Source of the DNA: Paraburkholderia fungorum | GTDB lineage: Bacteria; Pseudomonadota; Gammaproteobacteria; Burkholderiales; Burkholderiaceae | Reading direction: 5' to 3' | Assembly (NCBI RefSeq): GCF_902833645.1 | Contig: NZ_CADFGE010000015.1 | Span: forward strand, 62,001-126,000 | Length of the DNA stretch: 64,000 bases | Program-made: the position numbers and the translations under genes | Shown here: piece by piece, positions 1 through 8,707 of the stretch | Layout: every line of letters begins with the position of its first letter | Position numbering within the stretch: position 1 is the stretch's first letter | Notes under the pieces: generated by a model | The model's database searches: none | What the model saw: only the letters and a program-made list of their open reading frames with translations | What the model was told of the DNA's origin: nothing

Positions 1-231
1 CAGGACGCTCGATAAGCGGTTCATCAGGACCACCTCGTCAGGAAGGAGATGCCGGGTAGGGGAACCCGGACTTCGGAAGGAAGACGGCGTGCGGCAGCGG
101 CTTTTTTATCGCAGGCGGTGCGCGATGTCAAAAAAAGGCGCATCGTACGGGGCGCGTACGTGGAGCCGGTCGCGATTTCCACAAGGAAGAAGAAACCCGC
201 TGCCGCTCCACGCCGGTCCTTGAAGAGGCTA
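1..231. other. Left-edge non-coding stretch
   Basis: No convincing gene was found here. The only open frames are rich in Arg and Ala with no recognisable domain. A small hairpin (CCGGGT at 52-57 pairing with ACCCGG at 64-69) is visible. The stretch lies just past the stop codon of the sigma-like gene that reads leftward, so it may hold that gene's 3' untranslated region. Confidence 0.4.
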
Positions 232-1023
232 TTAGGCGGCTACTTCATTCATTTCGCTGTCGCTCGATTCGGCGGCGAGCAGGTTCAGCGCGAGCAGAAT
301 CACGGCGCGATTGTCGACGTCGATTTCGATGCCGAGCGCGTCGGTCAGCCAGCGGCCGATCTTGGTATTGGAAAATTCGGCGGCGCCGGCCGTCTTTTTC
401 ATGGTGACGCCAAGTTTGACGGCGCGATAGTGATATGAGGGCACCCGATGCTGAGCTGCGACTGCCGACAAGCCACCTTTGCCTTCCGAGCACCAGCCGA
501 GACTGCCGGCCAGCACGATGCGCTCCGGCTCGTCGAGGCTGTCGATGAAGGCGCGCGCCGCGAGCCGCACGCCGGCTTCGTCGAGACCGTATTGCAGCAA
601 CACGCTTTCGACCGGGTCTTCCAGTGCCTGCGCGTGCAGATCGATTTCCTGCGCCATGCCTTCGTTTTCCATCGACACATTGCGTTGATGGCCGGCGCTG
701 CGCAGGCAGTCGATCAGGTAGCGGCGAAAATACGCGCACAGTGCGTAGCCGTTGGACGGCGCGCTGTCGGCGCAGGCGTTGGTCTCCGTGTGGCCGGGTG
801 CGAGGCGCAGTACTTTCGCGTAGATGAACTGTGCGACCAGTTCTTCCTTGTCCTCGCCGAGGGCCTGGAGTTCAAGCGGGTGATAGGTACGCAGCGCCCG
901 CTTGACCAGATCGACCATCGACACCATTTCGTCGCCGGACAACTGGGTGCGGCGGCGCCACAGGTCGGGCAGGATCGCATCGTCGAGATTGCGGACGAAC
1001 GCGTGGCTCGGAACTGCGCCCAT
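232..1023 (-). CDS. Sigma-70-like hypothetical protein
   Basis: A 263-residue cytoplasmic protein of uncertain function. The start at 1023 is chosen because a GGAGG Shine-Dalgarno lies 7 bases upstream; longer frames reaching 1416 overlap the divergent kinase gene. Around residues 60-120 it has an acidic 'KEELVAQFIYAKVL' stretch followed by 'YFRRYLIDCLRS', the layout of sigma region 2. Around residues 165-215 'DEPERIVLAGSL' and a following helix-rich part resemble region 4. The match is by eye only and the DNA-contact residues are not clear-cut, so it could be a degenerate sigma factor, an anti-sigma partner or an unrelated helical protein. It is divergent from the hybrid kinase, with 373 bases between them. 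Being a real gene is fairly sure; sigma function is a guess. Confidence 0.6.
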   Translation of the reverse strand: MGAVPSHAFVRNLDDAILPDLWRRRTQLSGDEMVSMVDLVKRALRTYHPLELQALGEDKEELVAQFIYAKVLRLAPGHTETNACADSAPSNGYALCAYFRRYLIDCLRSAGHQRNVSMENEGMAQEIDLHAQALEDPVESVLLQYGLDEAGVRLAARAFIDSLDEPERIVLAGSLGWCSEGKGGLSAVAAQHRVPSYHYRAVKLGVTMKKTAGAAEFSNTKIGRWLTDALGIEIDVDNRAVILLALNLLAAESSDSEMNEVAA

Positions 1024-1396
1024 GAAAACCTCCATAAGGGGAAAGACAGGGAGCGCGGGGAGCCTCGACTGCAGGCAAGGAAGGCAAGCTGGAATTGTTA
1101 AACCGCGCTTGAAAGTGACGTCAGTATGGTTTCCGGCGGCGGCTTCGCCTATATGGATTAAGTGGTAGCTGATGGGTAAACTGTCGGGTAAACCATTCGT
1201 GCGTCCGGCTGGTTTTGCCTGTTTGCCTGTGTGCCTTCTGAAAGCCGTGGGTTGCACCGCAAGGCCGCAACGGCGCGGTCGAGTACCGCAATACCTGATG
1301 CCGTACCTCCCGCGCGCCGGGCCTGCACGATGTCCGCGTCGCTGAACTTCCGTCCAACGCCATCGAATCTGCCGTGCCCGACCAAGAGGAGACCGC
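1024..1396. promoter_or_regulatory. Divergent intergenic region, sigma-like gene and hybrid kinase
   Basis: This 373-base gap separates two divergent genes and must hold both promoters. No strong -35/-10 pair or palindrome was picked out by eye. It contains the GGAGG ribosome site of the leftward gene and an AGAGGAGA site just before 1397 for the kinase. Open frames across it on either strand look like shadows. Confidence 0.45.
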
Positions 1397-3181
1397 ATGA
1401 TGCGGGCCGCACCCATCCAGCGTGCAATCGACGAAGACCTGGTGCGCGTGCTTTACGCGCAAGATCCGATCGCTTTCTTTTCCCACTGGTTCTCGATCGC
1501 GGTGCTGGTGGCGATCTACTGGCCGAATATTCCGTCGCCGCGGCTGTTCGTGGCGTGCTTCGGGTTTTATGCGGTGGCCAATTGCGCCGGACTCGCGTTG
1601 TGGATCTGTCATCGCCGCTACCCGCAGCTCGTCACACCGCGCGGCTGGATCAACCTGCATGCGGTGCGCGGTGTGTTGCTGTATAGCGGGCCGGGGCTCG
1701 CGGTGTGGTTCGCGTTCCAGAGCCCGCAAACCGACTTGCCGCTGCTTCATACGGTGATGCTCGTCACGCTGGCCGCCGGCGTGTTCATGTCGAACGGCTT
1801 CGATCTGCTTAACTTTTCGACCTCGATTCCGTTCCTGCTGCTGCCGTCGATCGTGCTGCACTTCGGCACGCATACGTTCGACCGCACGATTCTCGCCATC
1901 GTCCTCGCGTTCTTCTTTTGCGCGATCAACGTCTACGCGCTGAGCTATCGCAAGCTGTTCCACCAGGTGGTGCAGGCGCGTGTCGATCAGCAATATCTGG
2001 CCGAGTCGCTGGCGGCGCAAAAGCGTGTCGCCGAAGAGGCGAGTCTTGCCAAAACGCGATTTTTTGCGGCCGCGAGCCATGATTTGCGGCAGCCGCTGCA
2101 TGCGATCGGCCTGCTGGCGGCTTCGCTCAACGACACGGCGGCGACGCCTGTGCAGCATGCGAAGACGGCCCAGCACATCGTCTACAACGTCGAAGCGTTG
2201 AACCAGTTGTTCAACCAGGTGCTCGATCTTGCCAGGCTCGAAAGCGGCGTGACCCAGGTGATCCGTTTGCATTTCCGGCTTGCGGAACTGTTCGAACGGG
2301 TTGGCAGCCAGTACCGCCCGCAGGCCGCGGCCAAGGGCCTCGCGTTGCGGATCGCGCCAACCTCGATGGTCCTGCACGACGATCCGGTGCTGATCGAACG
2401 CGTGCTGAGCAATCTGCTCTCGAACGCGGTGCGCTATACCGACGAAGGCGCGATCTGGGTGGGGTTCCGCCGCGCCGGGCGGCCTACGGGCGGCTATATC
2501 GAGGTGCGCGACTCCGGCGTCGGCATTCCGGCCGAGGAACACGAACGCATCTTCGAGGAGTTCTACCAGGTTGCCAATCCGCAGCGCGACGCGCGCCAGG
2601 GGCACGGTTTGGGTTTGCCGACGGTGAAGCGCCTCGTCGAGATGCTCGAAGGCGAGTTGCAATTCCGCTCGGCGCCGGGGCGTGGCTCGACATTCCGCTT
2701 TCCGGTGCGCACGGGCGACGCCAGGGCGATTATCGCGAGCCTGAACGAGACCGTGGGGAGTGGGCCGTCGGCGCAAGGGCGGCGCGTGCTATGTATCGAC
2801 GACGAACCGTCGATACTCGAAGGTCTCGCGAGTCTGCTGGGGCGCTGGGGGTGTATCGTGCGTGGGGCACGCGACGAGGTCGACGCGCTGGTCGCGCTGG
2901 AAGACGGTTTCGTGCCGGATGCCGTGCTATGCGACTACCAGCTGGCCAATCACCGAACCGGCGCGCAAGCGCTCGCGGCCGTGCGCAATGTACTCGCACG
3001 GGCGGGGCATGAGGGCGTGGTGACCCTGCTGATCACGGGCGACATGGCGTCGGCGGAACTGGCGGCGCTGGCCTTGCAGGGCATTCCGGTACTGCACAAA
3101 CCGGTTACGCCGGCGCGCCTGCGGCGCACGCTGGAAATGCTGTGGCAGCAGGCGGAACTGGACAAGGGGCGAGCGGCCTAA
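1397..3181 (+). CDS. Hybrid sensor histidine kinase with C-terminal receiver
   Basis: A 594-residue membrane-bound hybrid kinase. Residues about 25-185 hold five or six hydrophobic segments and no large periplasmic domain, so it probably senses something in or near the membrane. A coiled linker leads to the HisKA box, with the phosphorylatable His at residue 228 (SHDLRQPLH). The HATPase part follows, with N box 'NLLSNAVRY' and G boxes 'DSGVGIP' and 'GHGLGLP'. A receiver domain begins near residue 460 (CIDDEPS) with Asp513 (CDYQ) as phospho-acceptor and a later Lys in 'HKP'. The start is supported by AGAGGAGA upstream; ATG at 1400 is an alternative. The convergent response regulator downstream is the obvious candidate partner. 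Signal and targets are unknown. Confidence 0.93.
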   Translation: MMRAAPIQRAIDEDLVRVLYAQDPIAFFSHWFSIAVLVAIYWPNIPSPRLFVACFGFYAVANCAGLALWICHRRYPQLVTPRGWINLHAVRGVLLYSGPGLAVWFAFQSPQTDLPLLHTVMLVTLAAGVFMSNGFDLLNFSTSIPFLLLPSIVLHFGTHTFDRTILAIVLAFFFCAINVYALSYRKLFHQVVQARVDQQYLAESLAAQKRVAEEASLAKTRFFAAASHDLRQPLHAIGLLAASLNDTAATPVQHAKTAQHIVYNVEALNQLFNQVLDLARLESGVTQVIRLHFRLAELFERVGSQYRPQAAAKGLALRIAPTSMVLHDDPVLIERVLSNLLSNAVRYTDEGAIWVGFRRAGRPTGGYIEVRDSGVGIPAEEHERIFEEFYQVANPQRDARQGHGLGLPTVKRLVEMLEGELQFRSAPGRGSTFRFPVRTGDARAIIASLNETVGSGPSAQGRRVLCIDDEPSILEGLASLLGRWGCIVRGARDEVDALVALEDGFVPDAVLCDYQLANHRTGAQALAAVRNVLARAGHEGVVTLLITGDMASAELAALALQGIPVLHKPVTPARLRRTLEMLWQQAELDKGRAA

Positions 3182-3249
3182 AGTGCGGCATGCAAGGCGG
3201 CACGAGCGCCGCCCGTCGAGCCGCGCTTACACGGTTGCAGGTCGCAGGA

Positions 3250-4008
3250 TTACAGGGTTTTCCCAGCCTCGAGCCAGCCGTTGATCACGGCGATCGCCAT
3301 GGACCGGTTGTGCACGCCGAGCGCCCGGAAGATCACCGACAGGTGGACCTTGACCGTCCCTTCCGCCACACCCAGTTCGCGCGCAATCATCTTGTTGGTC
3401 CAGCCGCGGTGCACGAGCCGCATGATGTCCTGCTGCCTGGGCGACAGGTTCTCCAGCAAATGCTGCTGGTGCGGTTGCAGCGCCTGGAGTTGCGCGATCG
3501 GCTCTGTAACTGTGGCGCCGCCTTGCGCCGGGGCATGGGTGGCTCCCGGAGCGGCCAGCTCGCCCGCCGCGTCGGCATGCACCGGGGCGGCTTGCGTCTC
3601 GCGCGAGCCCAGCAGGCTGAGCGCTTCCATCGGCACATAGGCGCCGCCCGACAGAACCAGTTCGATCGCCTTGAGCATGACGCTGGCGGGTTGCCGCTTG
3701 GGCACGAAACCGAGCGCGCCGGCGGCCAGCACCGCGCGCATTTCGTCGGGCGATTCTTCAGCGGAGAGGACCACGACCGGCAGCGCGGGGTTCGCCTTCA
3801 ACAGCATCTCCAGTGACGAAGCGCCGCCCATGCCGGGCATGTGCAGATCGACGATGGCGAGGTCGTGGTCGGCGTCGGGCCGCGCGGCGGCGGCAAGGGT
3901 TTCCCAGCTGTCGGCTTCGTCGAATTGCGCGTCGGGATCGAGACCGCGCAACAACCCTTTGACGCCTTGCCGGATCAGTTCATGGTCGTCGGCCACAAGA
4001 AACTTCAT
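3250..4008 (-). CDS. LuxR/NarL-family response regulator
   Basis: A 252-residue DNA-binding response regulator. The N-terminal receiver has the acidic pair Asp7-Asp8, phospho-acceptor Asp54 (IVDLHMPG) and a Lys in 'VPKRQ'. An Ala/Pro-rich linker leads to a C-terminal LuxR-type helix-turn-helix (LSPRQQDIMRLVHRG through KVHLSVIFRALGV, residues about 185-240). It ends 69 bases from the stop of the hybrid kinase and faces it, an arrangement common for cognate pairs, although convergent transcription means they are not one operon. The kinase already carries its own receiver, so this protein could be the final output of a short phosphorelay or act with another kinase. Confidence 0.9.
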   Translation of the reverse strand: MKFLVADDHELIRQGVKGLLRGLDPDAQFDEADSWETLAAAARPDADHDLAIVDLHMPGMGGASSLEMLLKANPALPVVVLSAEESPDEMRAVLAAGALGFVPKRQPASVMLKAIELVLSGGAYVPMEALSLLGSRETQAAPVHADAAGELAAPGATHAPAQGGATVTEPIAQLQALQPHQQHLLENLSPRQQDIMRLVHRGWTNKMIARELGVAEGTVKVHLSVIFRALGVHNRSMAIAVINGWLEAGKTL

Positions 4009-4350
4009 AATGTCTCCGCGAGTCGGACCTGCGCGTTGTGGACTACCACCGCCGTGCTTCTGGCTGCTCTTGCCGTTTTACTTCTATTTTCGTCTGGCGT
4101 CATTGCCCGTTACCCCGCGATCATATGCCGATCGATGGCGCGGCGGGCTTCGCGGCCCGCCGCATAATTTGACAGTCTTATTTATATGATCGCCGGCTGG
4201 TTCGATGCACCAGCTTATTGTGTAAGGCAGGTCTCCCGCGCATAGGTTCCGGCTTGGTAGGAAGACGAACCGAATGACACAATTTTGAAGCGTTCTACGC
4301 GGGAAGCCGCAGGTTATGCGCGCCGGATTGGATCACGCCAATACATCATT
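4009..4350. other. Intergenic region between response regulator and oxidase operon
   Basis: No gene is supported in these 342 bases. They hold the promoter of the leftward response regulator and the 3' end of the oxidase operon. A GC-rich hairpin (GCGGCGGGC, loop, GCCCGCCGC) lies near 4139-4163. An AT-rich stretch follows at about 4165-4190 with TTGACA and TATATGAT elements that are too close together to form a standard promoter. Confidence 0.4.
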
Positions 4351-4545
4351 TCATTTGACCGCGAATAACGTCGCGTTCATCAGCAGCTTGAACGCGAAAC
4401 CGAGCGACACCGCCGAACCCACGCCGAAGCACCACAGCGCGATGAACCAGAGCCAGCCGGGCAGTCGGCGCGCGGGCGGGTGAGGCGCGTTGTTGCGGGC
4501 GATGTCGGCGCCCGCGTCCTTAGTGATAGTGATGTTGGTCGCCAT
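4351..4545 (-). CDS. DUF2474 small membrane subunit of Cio-type oxidase operon
   Basis: A 64-residue protein with one transmembrane helix (WLWFIALWCFGVGSAVSLGF), matching DUF2474, which is found next to cyanide-insensitive bd oxidase genes and is thought to play a part like CydX. The start MATNIT at 4545 lies inside the end of cioB (26-base overlap), consistent with translational coupling; an upstream ATG at 4560 is possible but has no better ribosome site. It is the last gene of the operon. The assignment rests on length, helix pattern and position. Confidence 0.8.
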   Translation of the reverse strand: MATNITITKDAGADIARNNAPHPPARRLPGWLWFIALWCFGVGSAVSLGFAFKLLMNATLFAVK

Positions 4546-5524
4546 GACGCACCTTGCCACGAAATACCCAATAACCCATCGTCGTATAAGCGATGATGAT
4601 CGGCAGAATGACCGCCGCGCCGACTAGTGTGAACATCTGGCTCGAGCGTGGCGCGGCGGCTTCCCAGAGCGTCATGCTCGACGGAATCGCATACGGCCAC
4701 AAGCTCACCAGCAGCCCGGCATAGCCGAGCAGCACCAGCACGAGCGCCAGCACGAACGGCGTGTTGTGATGCCGTGCACGTACCGCGCGATGCATGAAGA
4801 ACGCGCAGATCGCGACAAGGAACGGCACCGGCAGCAGACGGTAGAACAGATTGTCGTGGAACCAGCGTTGCGCGATATTCGGATCTTGCAGCGGTGTCCA
4901 CAGGCTGACCATCGCGATGAACCCCAGCAGCACGAGCGTCAGCGGCCACACCACGCGATGCAGGCGGCGTTGCAGATCGCCTTCGGTTTTCGCGACCAGC
5001 CAGCAGCAACCGAGCAAGGCGTAGGTAATCACCAGACCGAGGCCTGTCAGCAGACTGAACGGCGTGAGCCAGCCGAAGGCGTCGCCCGCGTAGCCGCCGT
5101 CGATCACCGGAATGCCCTGCAAAAATGCGCCCAGCACGATGCCCTGAAAGAAGGTGGCGCCCGCTGACCCGCCAATGAAGGCCAGGTCCCACAGATGTTT
5201 CGTGCGCTTGGCCTTGGCGCGAATCTCGAACGACACGCCGCGGAAAATCAGGCACACCAGCATGAAAATCAGCGGCAGATACAGCGCGGACAGCACGGTC
5301 GAGTAGACCACCGGAAACACCGCGAACAACGCCGCGCCACCGAGCACCAGCCAGGTCTCGTTGCCGTCCCACACAGGGGCGACGGTGTTCATCATCAGGT
5401 CGCGTTCCTTCTCATCGGGGAAGAACGGGAAGACGATGCCGATGCCCAGATCGAAGCCGTCGAGCACCACGTACATGAATAGGCCCAGTGCGATGATCGC
5501 GGCCCACGCTACGGTTACGTCCAT
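4520..5524 (-). CDS. cioB: Cytochrome bd-type quinol oxidase subunit II
   Basis: A 334-residue polytopic inner-membrane protein, subunit II of a bd-family quinol oxidase that reduces O2 to water. The N-terminus shows the family signature 'YVVLDGFDLGIGI' followed by 'NTVAPVWDGNETWLVL'. About eight or nine membrane helices can be traced. It follows cioA by 26 bases and overlaps the DUF2474 gene, so the three form one operon. The Cio rather than classical CydAB label comes from the company of DUF2474 and the short subunit I. Such oxidases work under low oxygen or with cyanide or sulfide present. Confidence 0.93.
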   Translation of the reverse strand: MDVTVAWAAIIALGLFMYVVLDGFDLGIGIVFPFFPDEKERDLMMNTVAPVWDGNETWLVLGGAALFAVFPVVYSTVLSALYLPLIFMLVCLIFRGVSFEIRAKAKRTKHLWDLAFIGGSAGATFFQGIVLGAFLQGIPVIDGGYAGDAFGWLTPFSLLTGLGLVITYALLGCCWLVAKTEGDLQRRLHRVVWPLTLVLLGFIAMVSLWTPLQDPNIAQRWFHDNLFYRLLPVPFLVAICAFFMHRAVRARHHNTPFVLALVLVLLGYAGLLVSLWPYAIPSSMTLWEAAAPRSSQMFTLVGAAVILPIIIAYTTMGYWVFRGKVRHGDQHHYH

Positions 5525-5550
5525 TTTCTTTCTCTTTCCGGCAAGTGAAG

Positions 5551-6963
5551 TCAGGTGGCGTCGATCATCTGATCGGCGGCGGACAGCGGGCGGCGCGCGG
5601 TCTGATCCGGCGCGTGTTCAGGTACGCCGTGCGGGGTGTGTCCCGGCAGTGCAGGACCCGCGCGCATCAGCTTGAGCATGTAGTAGATGCCGGTGCCGAA
5701 CACGAGGAAATAGACCACCACGAACGCCATCAGCGAGATACCGACCTGCTGCGTGGTGAGCGGCGACACCGCCTGCGAGGTGCGCATCACGCCGTACACC
5801 ACCCACGGCTGACGGCCTGCTTCAGTGGTGACCCAACCCGCCAGCAACGTGATGAAACCGCTCGGGCCCATTACGACGGCCACGCGCTGGAACCATTTCG
5901 CTTCGAACAGGCGTTGGCGGCGGCGCAGCACCCATGCGGCCACCGACATCACGATCATCAGCACGCCGAGACCGGCCATGATGCGGAAGCTCCAGAACAC
6001 CACCGTCGAGTTCGGCCGGTCTTCCGGCGGGAATTCCTTCAGACCGCGAATCTCGCCGTCCCAGCTGTGCGTGAGGATCAGGCTGCCCAAGTGCGGGATC
6101 GACACGGCATAACGCGTGGTCTCCGCCTGCATGTCAGGAATGCCGAACAGATTCAGCGGCGTGCCGCCTTTCTCGGTTTCCCACAGACCTTCGATCGCGG
6201 CGATCTTGGCCGGCTGATACTTGCGCGTGTTCAGACCATGCTGATCGCCCACGAAGGCCTGAATCGGCGTGAGGATCAGGAGCAGCCAGAGCGCCATCGA
6301 GAACATCTTCCTGACGGCCGGATCGCACCGGCCGCGCAACAGATGCCACGCGCCGACCGCGGCCACCACCAGCGCCGCGACGATGAACGCCGCCAGCGCC
6401 ATATGGGCGAGACGGTACGGGAACGACGGATTGAAAATGATCTTGAACCAGTCGAGCGGCACCACATGGCCGTTCACGACTTCAAAACCTTGCGGCGTTT
6501 GCATCCAGCTATTGGACGCGAGAATCCAGAAGGTCGAGATCAGGGTGCCGATCGCGACCATCAAGGTGGCGCCGAAGTGGGCGCGTGGACTCACGCGCTG
6601 CCAGCCGAACAGCATGATGCCGAGGAAGCCCGCTTCGAGGAAGAACGCGGTCATCACTTCGTACATCAGCAGCGGTCCGGTGACAGGTCCGGCGAAACTG
6701 GAAAAGCCCGACCAGTTGGTGCCGAACTGATAGCTCATCACGACGCCGGAGACGACGCCCATACCGAAGGCGACTGCGAAGATCTTCGACCAGAACAGGC
6801 AAAGATCTTTGTAGTACGCCTTGCCGGTTTTCAACCAGCGCCATTCAAGGACGGCGATGAAGCTGGCGAGGCCGATGCTGAGCGCCGGAAAAACAATGTG
6901 GAACGAAACGGTGAACGCAAACTGAATGCGGGCGAGATCGAATGCCGAGATTGCGGAGTTCAT
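5551..6963 (-). CDS. cioA: Cytochrome bd-type quinol oxidase subunit I (cyanide-insensitive type)
   Basis: A 470-residue haem-carrying subunit I of a bd-type quinol oxidase. The start at 6963 (MNSAISAFDLARIQF) is the family N-terminus; the frame is open further upstream but without family similarity. His22 (SFHIVFP) is the expected high-spin haem ligand, and His in 'YRLAHM' and Met in 'IMAGLGVLM' fit the low-spin haem b558 ligands. The quinol loop is short, as in CioA proteins, and the total length fits that subtype. It is the first gene of cioA-cioB-DUF2474. A perfect TTGAT-N4-ATCAA site lies 186 bases upstream, pointing to oxygen-dependent control. Confidence 0.93.
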   Translation of the reverse strand: MNSAISAFDLARIQFAFTVSFHIVFPALSIGLASFIAVLEWRWLKTGKAYYKDLCLFWSKIFAVAFGMGVVSGVVMSYQFGTNWSGFSSFAGPVTGPLLMYEVMTAFFLEAGFLGIMLFGWQRVSPRAHFGATLMVAIGTLISTFWILASNSWMQTPQGFEVVNGHVVPLDWFKIIFNPSFPYRLAHMALAAFIVAALVVAAVGAWHLLRGRCDPAVRKMFSMALWLLLILTPIQAFVGDQHGLNTRKYQPAKIAAIEGLWETEKGGTPLNLFGIPDMQAETTRYAVSIPHLGSLILTHSWDGEIRGLKEFPPEDRPNSTVVFWSFRIMAGLGVLMIVMSVAAWVLRRRQRLFEAKWFQRVAVVMGPSGFITLLAGWVTTEAGRQPWVVYGVMRTSQAVSPLTTQQVGISLMAFVVVYFLVFGTGIYYMLKLMRAGPALPGHTPHGVPEHAPDQTARRPLSAADQMIDAT

Positions 6964-7383
6964 GAGCGTGAAGTGGCTTAGGTGCGTCGTGCCCGAAGGC
7001 GGACTACGCGCGTCGACCGTTGTCGGTGCGCACTGCGCTAGGCAGATGGCGCAAGAGTAGGGGAAGGCGAAGTTTTTTGCTGCGACGCGACGTGCGTCAA
7101 AAAACCACCTTGTTTCACGCGAATTTTCGATTTTGAGACGGCAAATCATTGATAGGTATCAAGTTTTCCTAATTGCGTGCTTGCCGGCGTTTCGCGTGGG
7201 CGTTACGAAACTGCGGCAATAGACCGCGCTGCAACAATGGACGAGGCGCCTTCGTAATCGATGGCAGCGATGCGGTGTTGCCTCGCAAGCCGCTTGACTT
7301 CGATATTTTCTGGGCATAAAGTTTTATTCATGCGCAGGAATAAACGGCCGGGGCATACCCTTCGGCCACTCAGGAGACAAGCC
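6964..7383. promoter_or_regulatory. Divergent control region, oxidase operon and CoA-transferase operon
   Basis: This 420-base gap separates cioA (leftward) from the CoA-transferase gene (rightward). It carries the FNR/ANR-type site at 7149-7162 and an AT-rich stretch around 7060-7180. The rightward gene has AGGAG at 7372-7376. No small gene is supported. Confidence 0.55.
7149..7162. promoter_or_regulatory. FNR/ANR-type binding site upstream of cioA
   Basis: The bases TTGATAGGTATCAA match the FNR/ANR consensus TTGAT-N4-ATCAA at every defined position. The centre is about 190 bases upstream of the cioA start and 230 bases upstream of the CoA-transferase start. In Pseudomonas aeruginosa, ANR represses cioAB under low oxygen; whether this site represses or activates here depends on its distance to the transcription start, which cannot be read directly. 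Confidence 0.75.
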
Positions 7384-8529
7384 TTGCTCAATCTCACACC
7401 CGGCTCGCTCGCGGGGCTCCGCATCGTCGATCTGTCACGCGTGCTAGGTGGTCCGTACTGCACGCAAATCCTCGCCGATCACGGCGCCGAGGTCGTCAAG
7501 GTCGAACCGCCTAACGGCGACGAAACCCGCACCTGGGGGCCGCCGTTCGACGGCGATACGGCCTCGTATTTCGTCGGCGTGAATCGCAACAAGCTCGGCG
7601 TCACGCTCGATCTGACGCAGGAGCCGGAGCGTCGGAAACTGCTCACGCTGCTCGAGACGGCCGACGTGCTCGTCGAAAACTTCAAGATCGGCACCCTGGA
7701 ACGCTGGGGGCTTGGCTATGACACGTTGCAGACGCGTTTTCCGCGGCTCGTGCATTGCCGCGTGTCCGGCTTCGGCGCGGATGGCCCGCTCGGCGCGTTG
7801 CCGGGCTACGACGCGGCGGTCCAGGCGCTCACCGGCTTGATGAGCGTGAACGGCGAGGCGGGCGGCGCGCCGTTGCGCGTCGGCGTGCCGATCGTCGATC
7901 TGGTCACCGGACTGAACGCGGCGCTCGGCATCCTGATGGCGCTGCGCGAACGCGAGACGAGCGGGCGCGGTCAGTTCGTCGAGTCGACCTTGTTCGACAG
8001 TGCGCTGTCGATTCTGCATCCGCATACGCCGAACTGGTTTTACTCGGGCAAAGAGCCGCAACGCAGTGGCAATGCGCATCCCAACATCACGCCGTACGAC
8101 ATGTTTCATACCGGCAGCGTCGACATTTTTCTGGCCGTGGGCAACAACGCGCAGTTCGCGGGACTGTGCGCCGTGATCGATGCGCAGGCGCTCGTCGACG
8201 ATCCGCGTTTTGCCAGCAACAAGGAGCGCAGCGCGCATCGCCGTGAATTGCGCGCGGAACTCGAGAAACACTTTGCGTCATGGGAAGGCGAATTGCTCGC
8301 CGACACGCTGATTCGCCGTGGCGTGCCGTGCGCGCCGGTGCTCGGATTGGGTGCGGCGCTGGAGCATCCGCATACGGCGCATCGCGGCATGCGCGTGGAG
8401 ATGGGCACGTACAGAGGCATCGCGTCGCCGATCAAGCTGAGCCGCACGCCGGCCAGTTACCGCAGCACGCCTCCGGCGCTCAATGAGCACGCCGAGCAGG
8501 TCTTCGGCAAACCGGGTGCGAACGACTGA
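7384..8529 (+). CDS. CaiB/BaiF family CoA-transferase (class III)
   Basis: A 381-residue cytoplasmic enzyme that moves CoA between acyl-CoA and a free acid through an aspartyl-CoA thioester. I chose the TTG at 7384 because AGGAG lies 7 bases upstream and the protein then begins just before the family motif 'LAGLRIVDLSRVLGGPYCTQ'; an ATG at 7330 would add 18 residues with no homology. The catalytic Asp is residue 172 (VPIVDLVTG), close to Asp169 of formyl-CoA transferase. It heads a set with a CitMHS transporter, an acyl-CoA dehydrogenase and an IclR regulator, so it probably activates an imported organic acid. The substrate cannot be read from sequence. Confidence 0.9.
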   Translation: MLNLTPGSLAGLRIVDLSRVLGGPYCTQILADHGAEVVKVEPPNGDETRTWGPPFDGDTASYFVGVNRNKLGVTLDLTQEPERRKLLTLLETADVLVENFKIGTLERWGLGYDTLQTRFPRLVHCRVSGFGADGPLGALPGYDAAVQALTGLMSVNGEAGGAPLRVGVPIVDLVTGLNAALGILMALRERETSGRGQFVESTLFDSALSILHPHTPNWFYSGKEPQRSGNAHPNITPYDMFHTGSVDIFLAVGNNAQFAGLCAVIDAQALVDDPRFASNKERSAHRRELRAELEKHFASWEGELLADTLIRRGVPCAPVLGLGAALEHPHTAHRGMRVEMGTYRGIASPIKLSRTPASYRSTPPALNEHAEQVFGKPGAND

Positions 8530-8707
8530 CGTTTTCGCAGCACCTCGCTCAATCTGGATTCACCCCGTCGATACAACAAAGAGCGGCCGCGTGCCGCCAA
8601 GGAGACAGCATGTGCATTGACCGCGCAGGACGACGCTCGCCGTCGGGTTTTACGTCGTGTTTCATCGCGCCCGGTGAGTGGACGCACAGCACGCAAGGAG
8701 CCACGCA

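Noticed and set aside
49..438. Rightward 129-codon open frame at the left edge
   Set aside because: It overlaps the sigma-like gene on the other strand from 232 onward and has no domain; the codon pattern looks like an antisense shadow.
1121..2776. Long 551-codon leftward frame
   Set aside because: It is antisense to the hybrid histidine kinase and is Arg/His-rich, typical of shadow frames in high-GC DNA.
4165..4190. TTGACA ... TATATGAT pair as a promoter
   Set aside because: The spacing is about ten bases, too short for a sigma-70 promoter, and no rightward gene follows.
5545..6981. 478-codon rightward frame across cioA
   Set aside because: It is antisense to cioA with His/Arg/Glu-rich low-complexity content.
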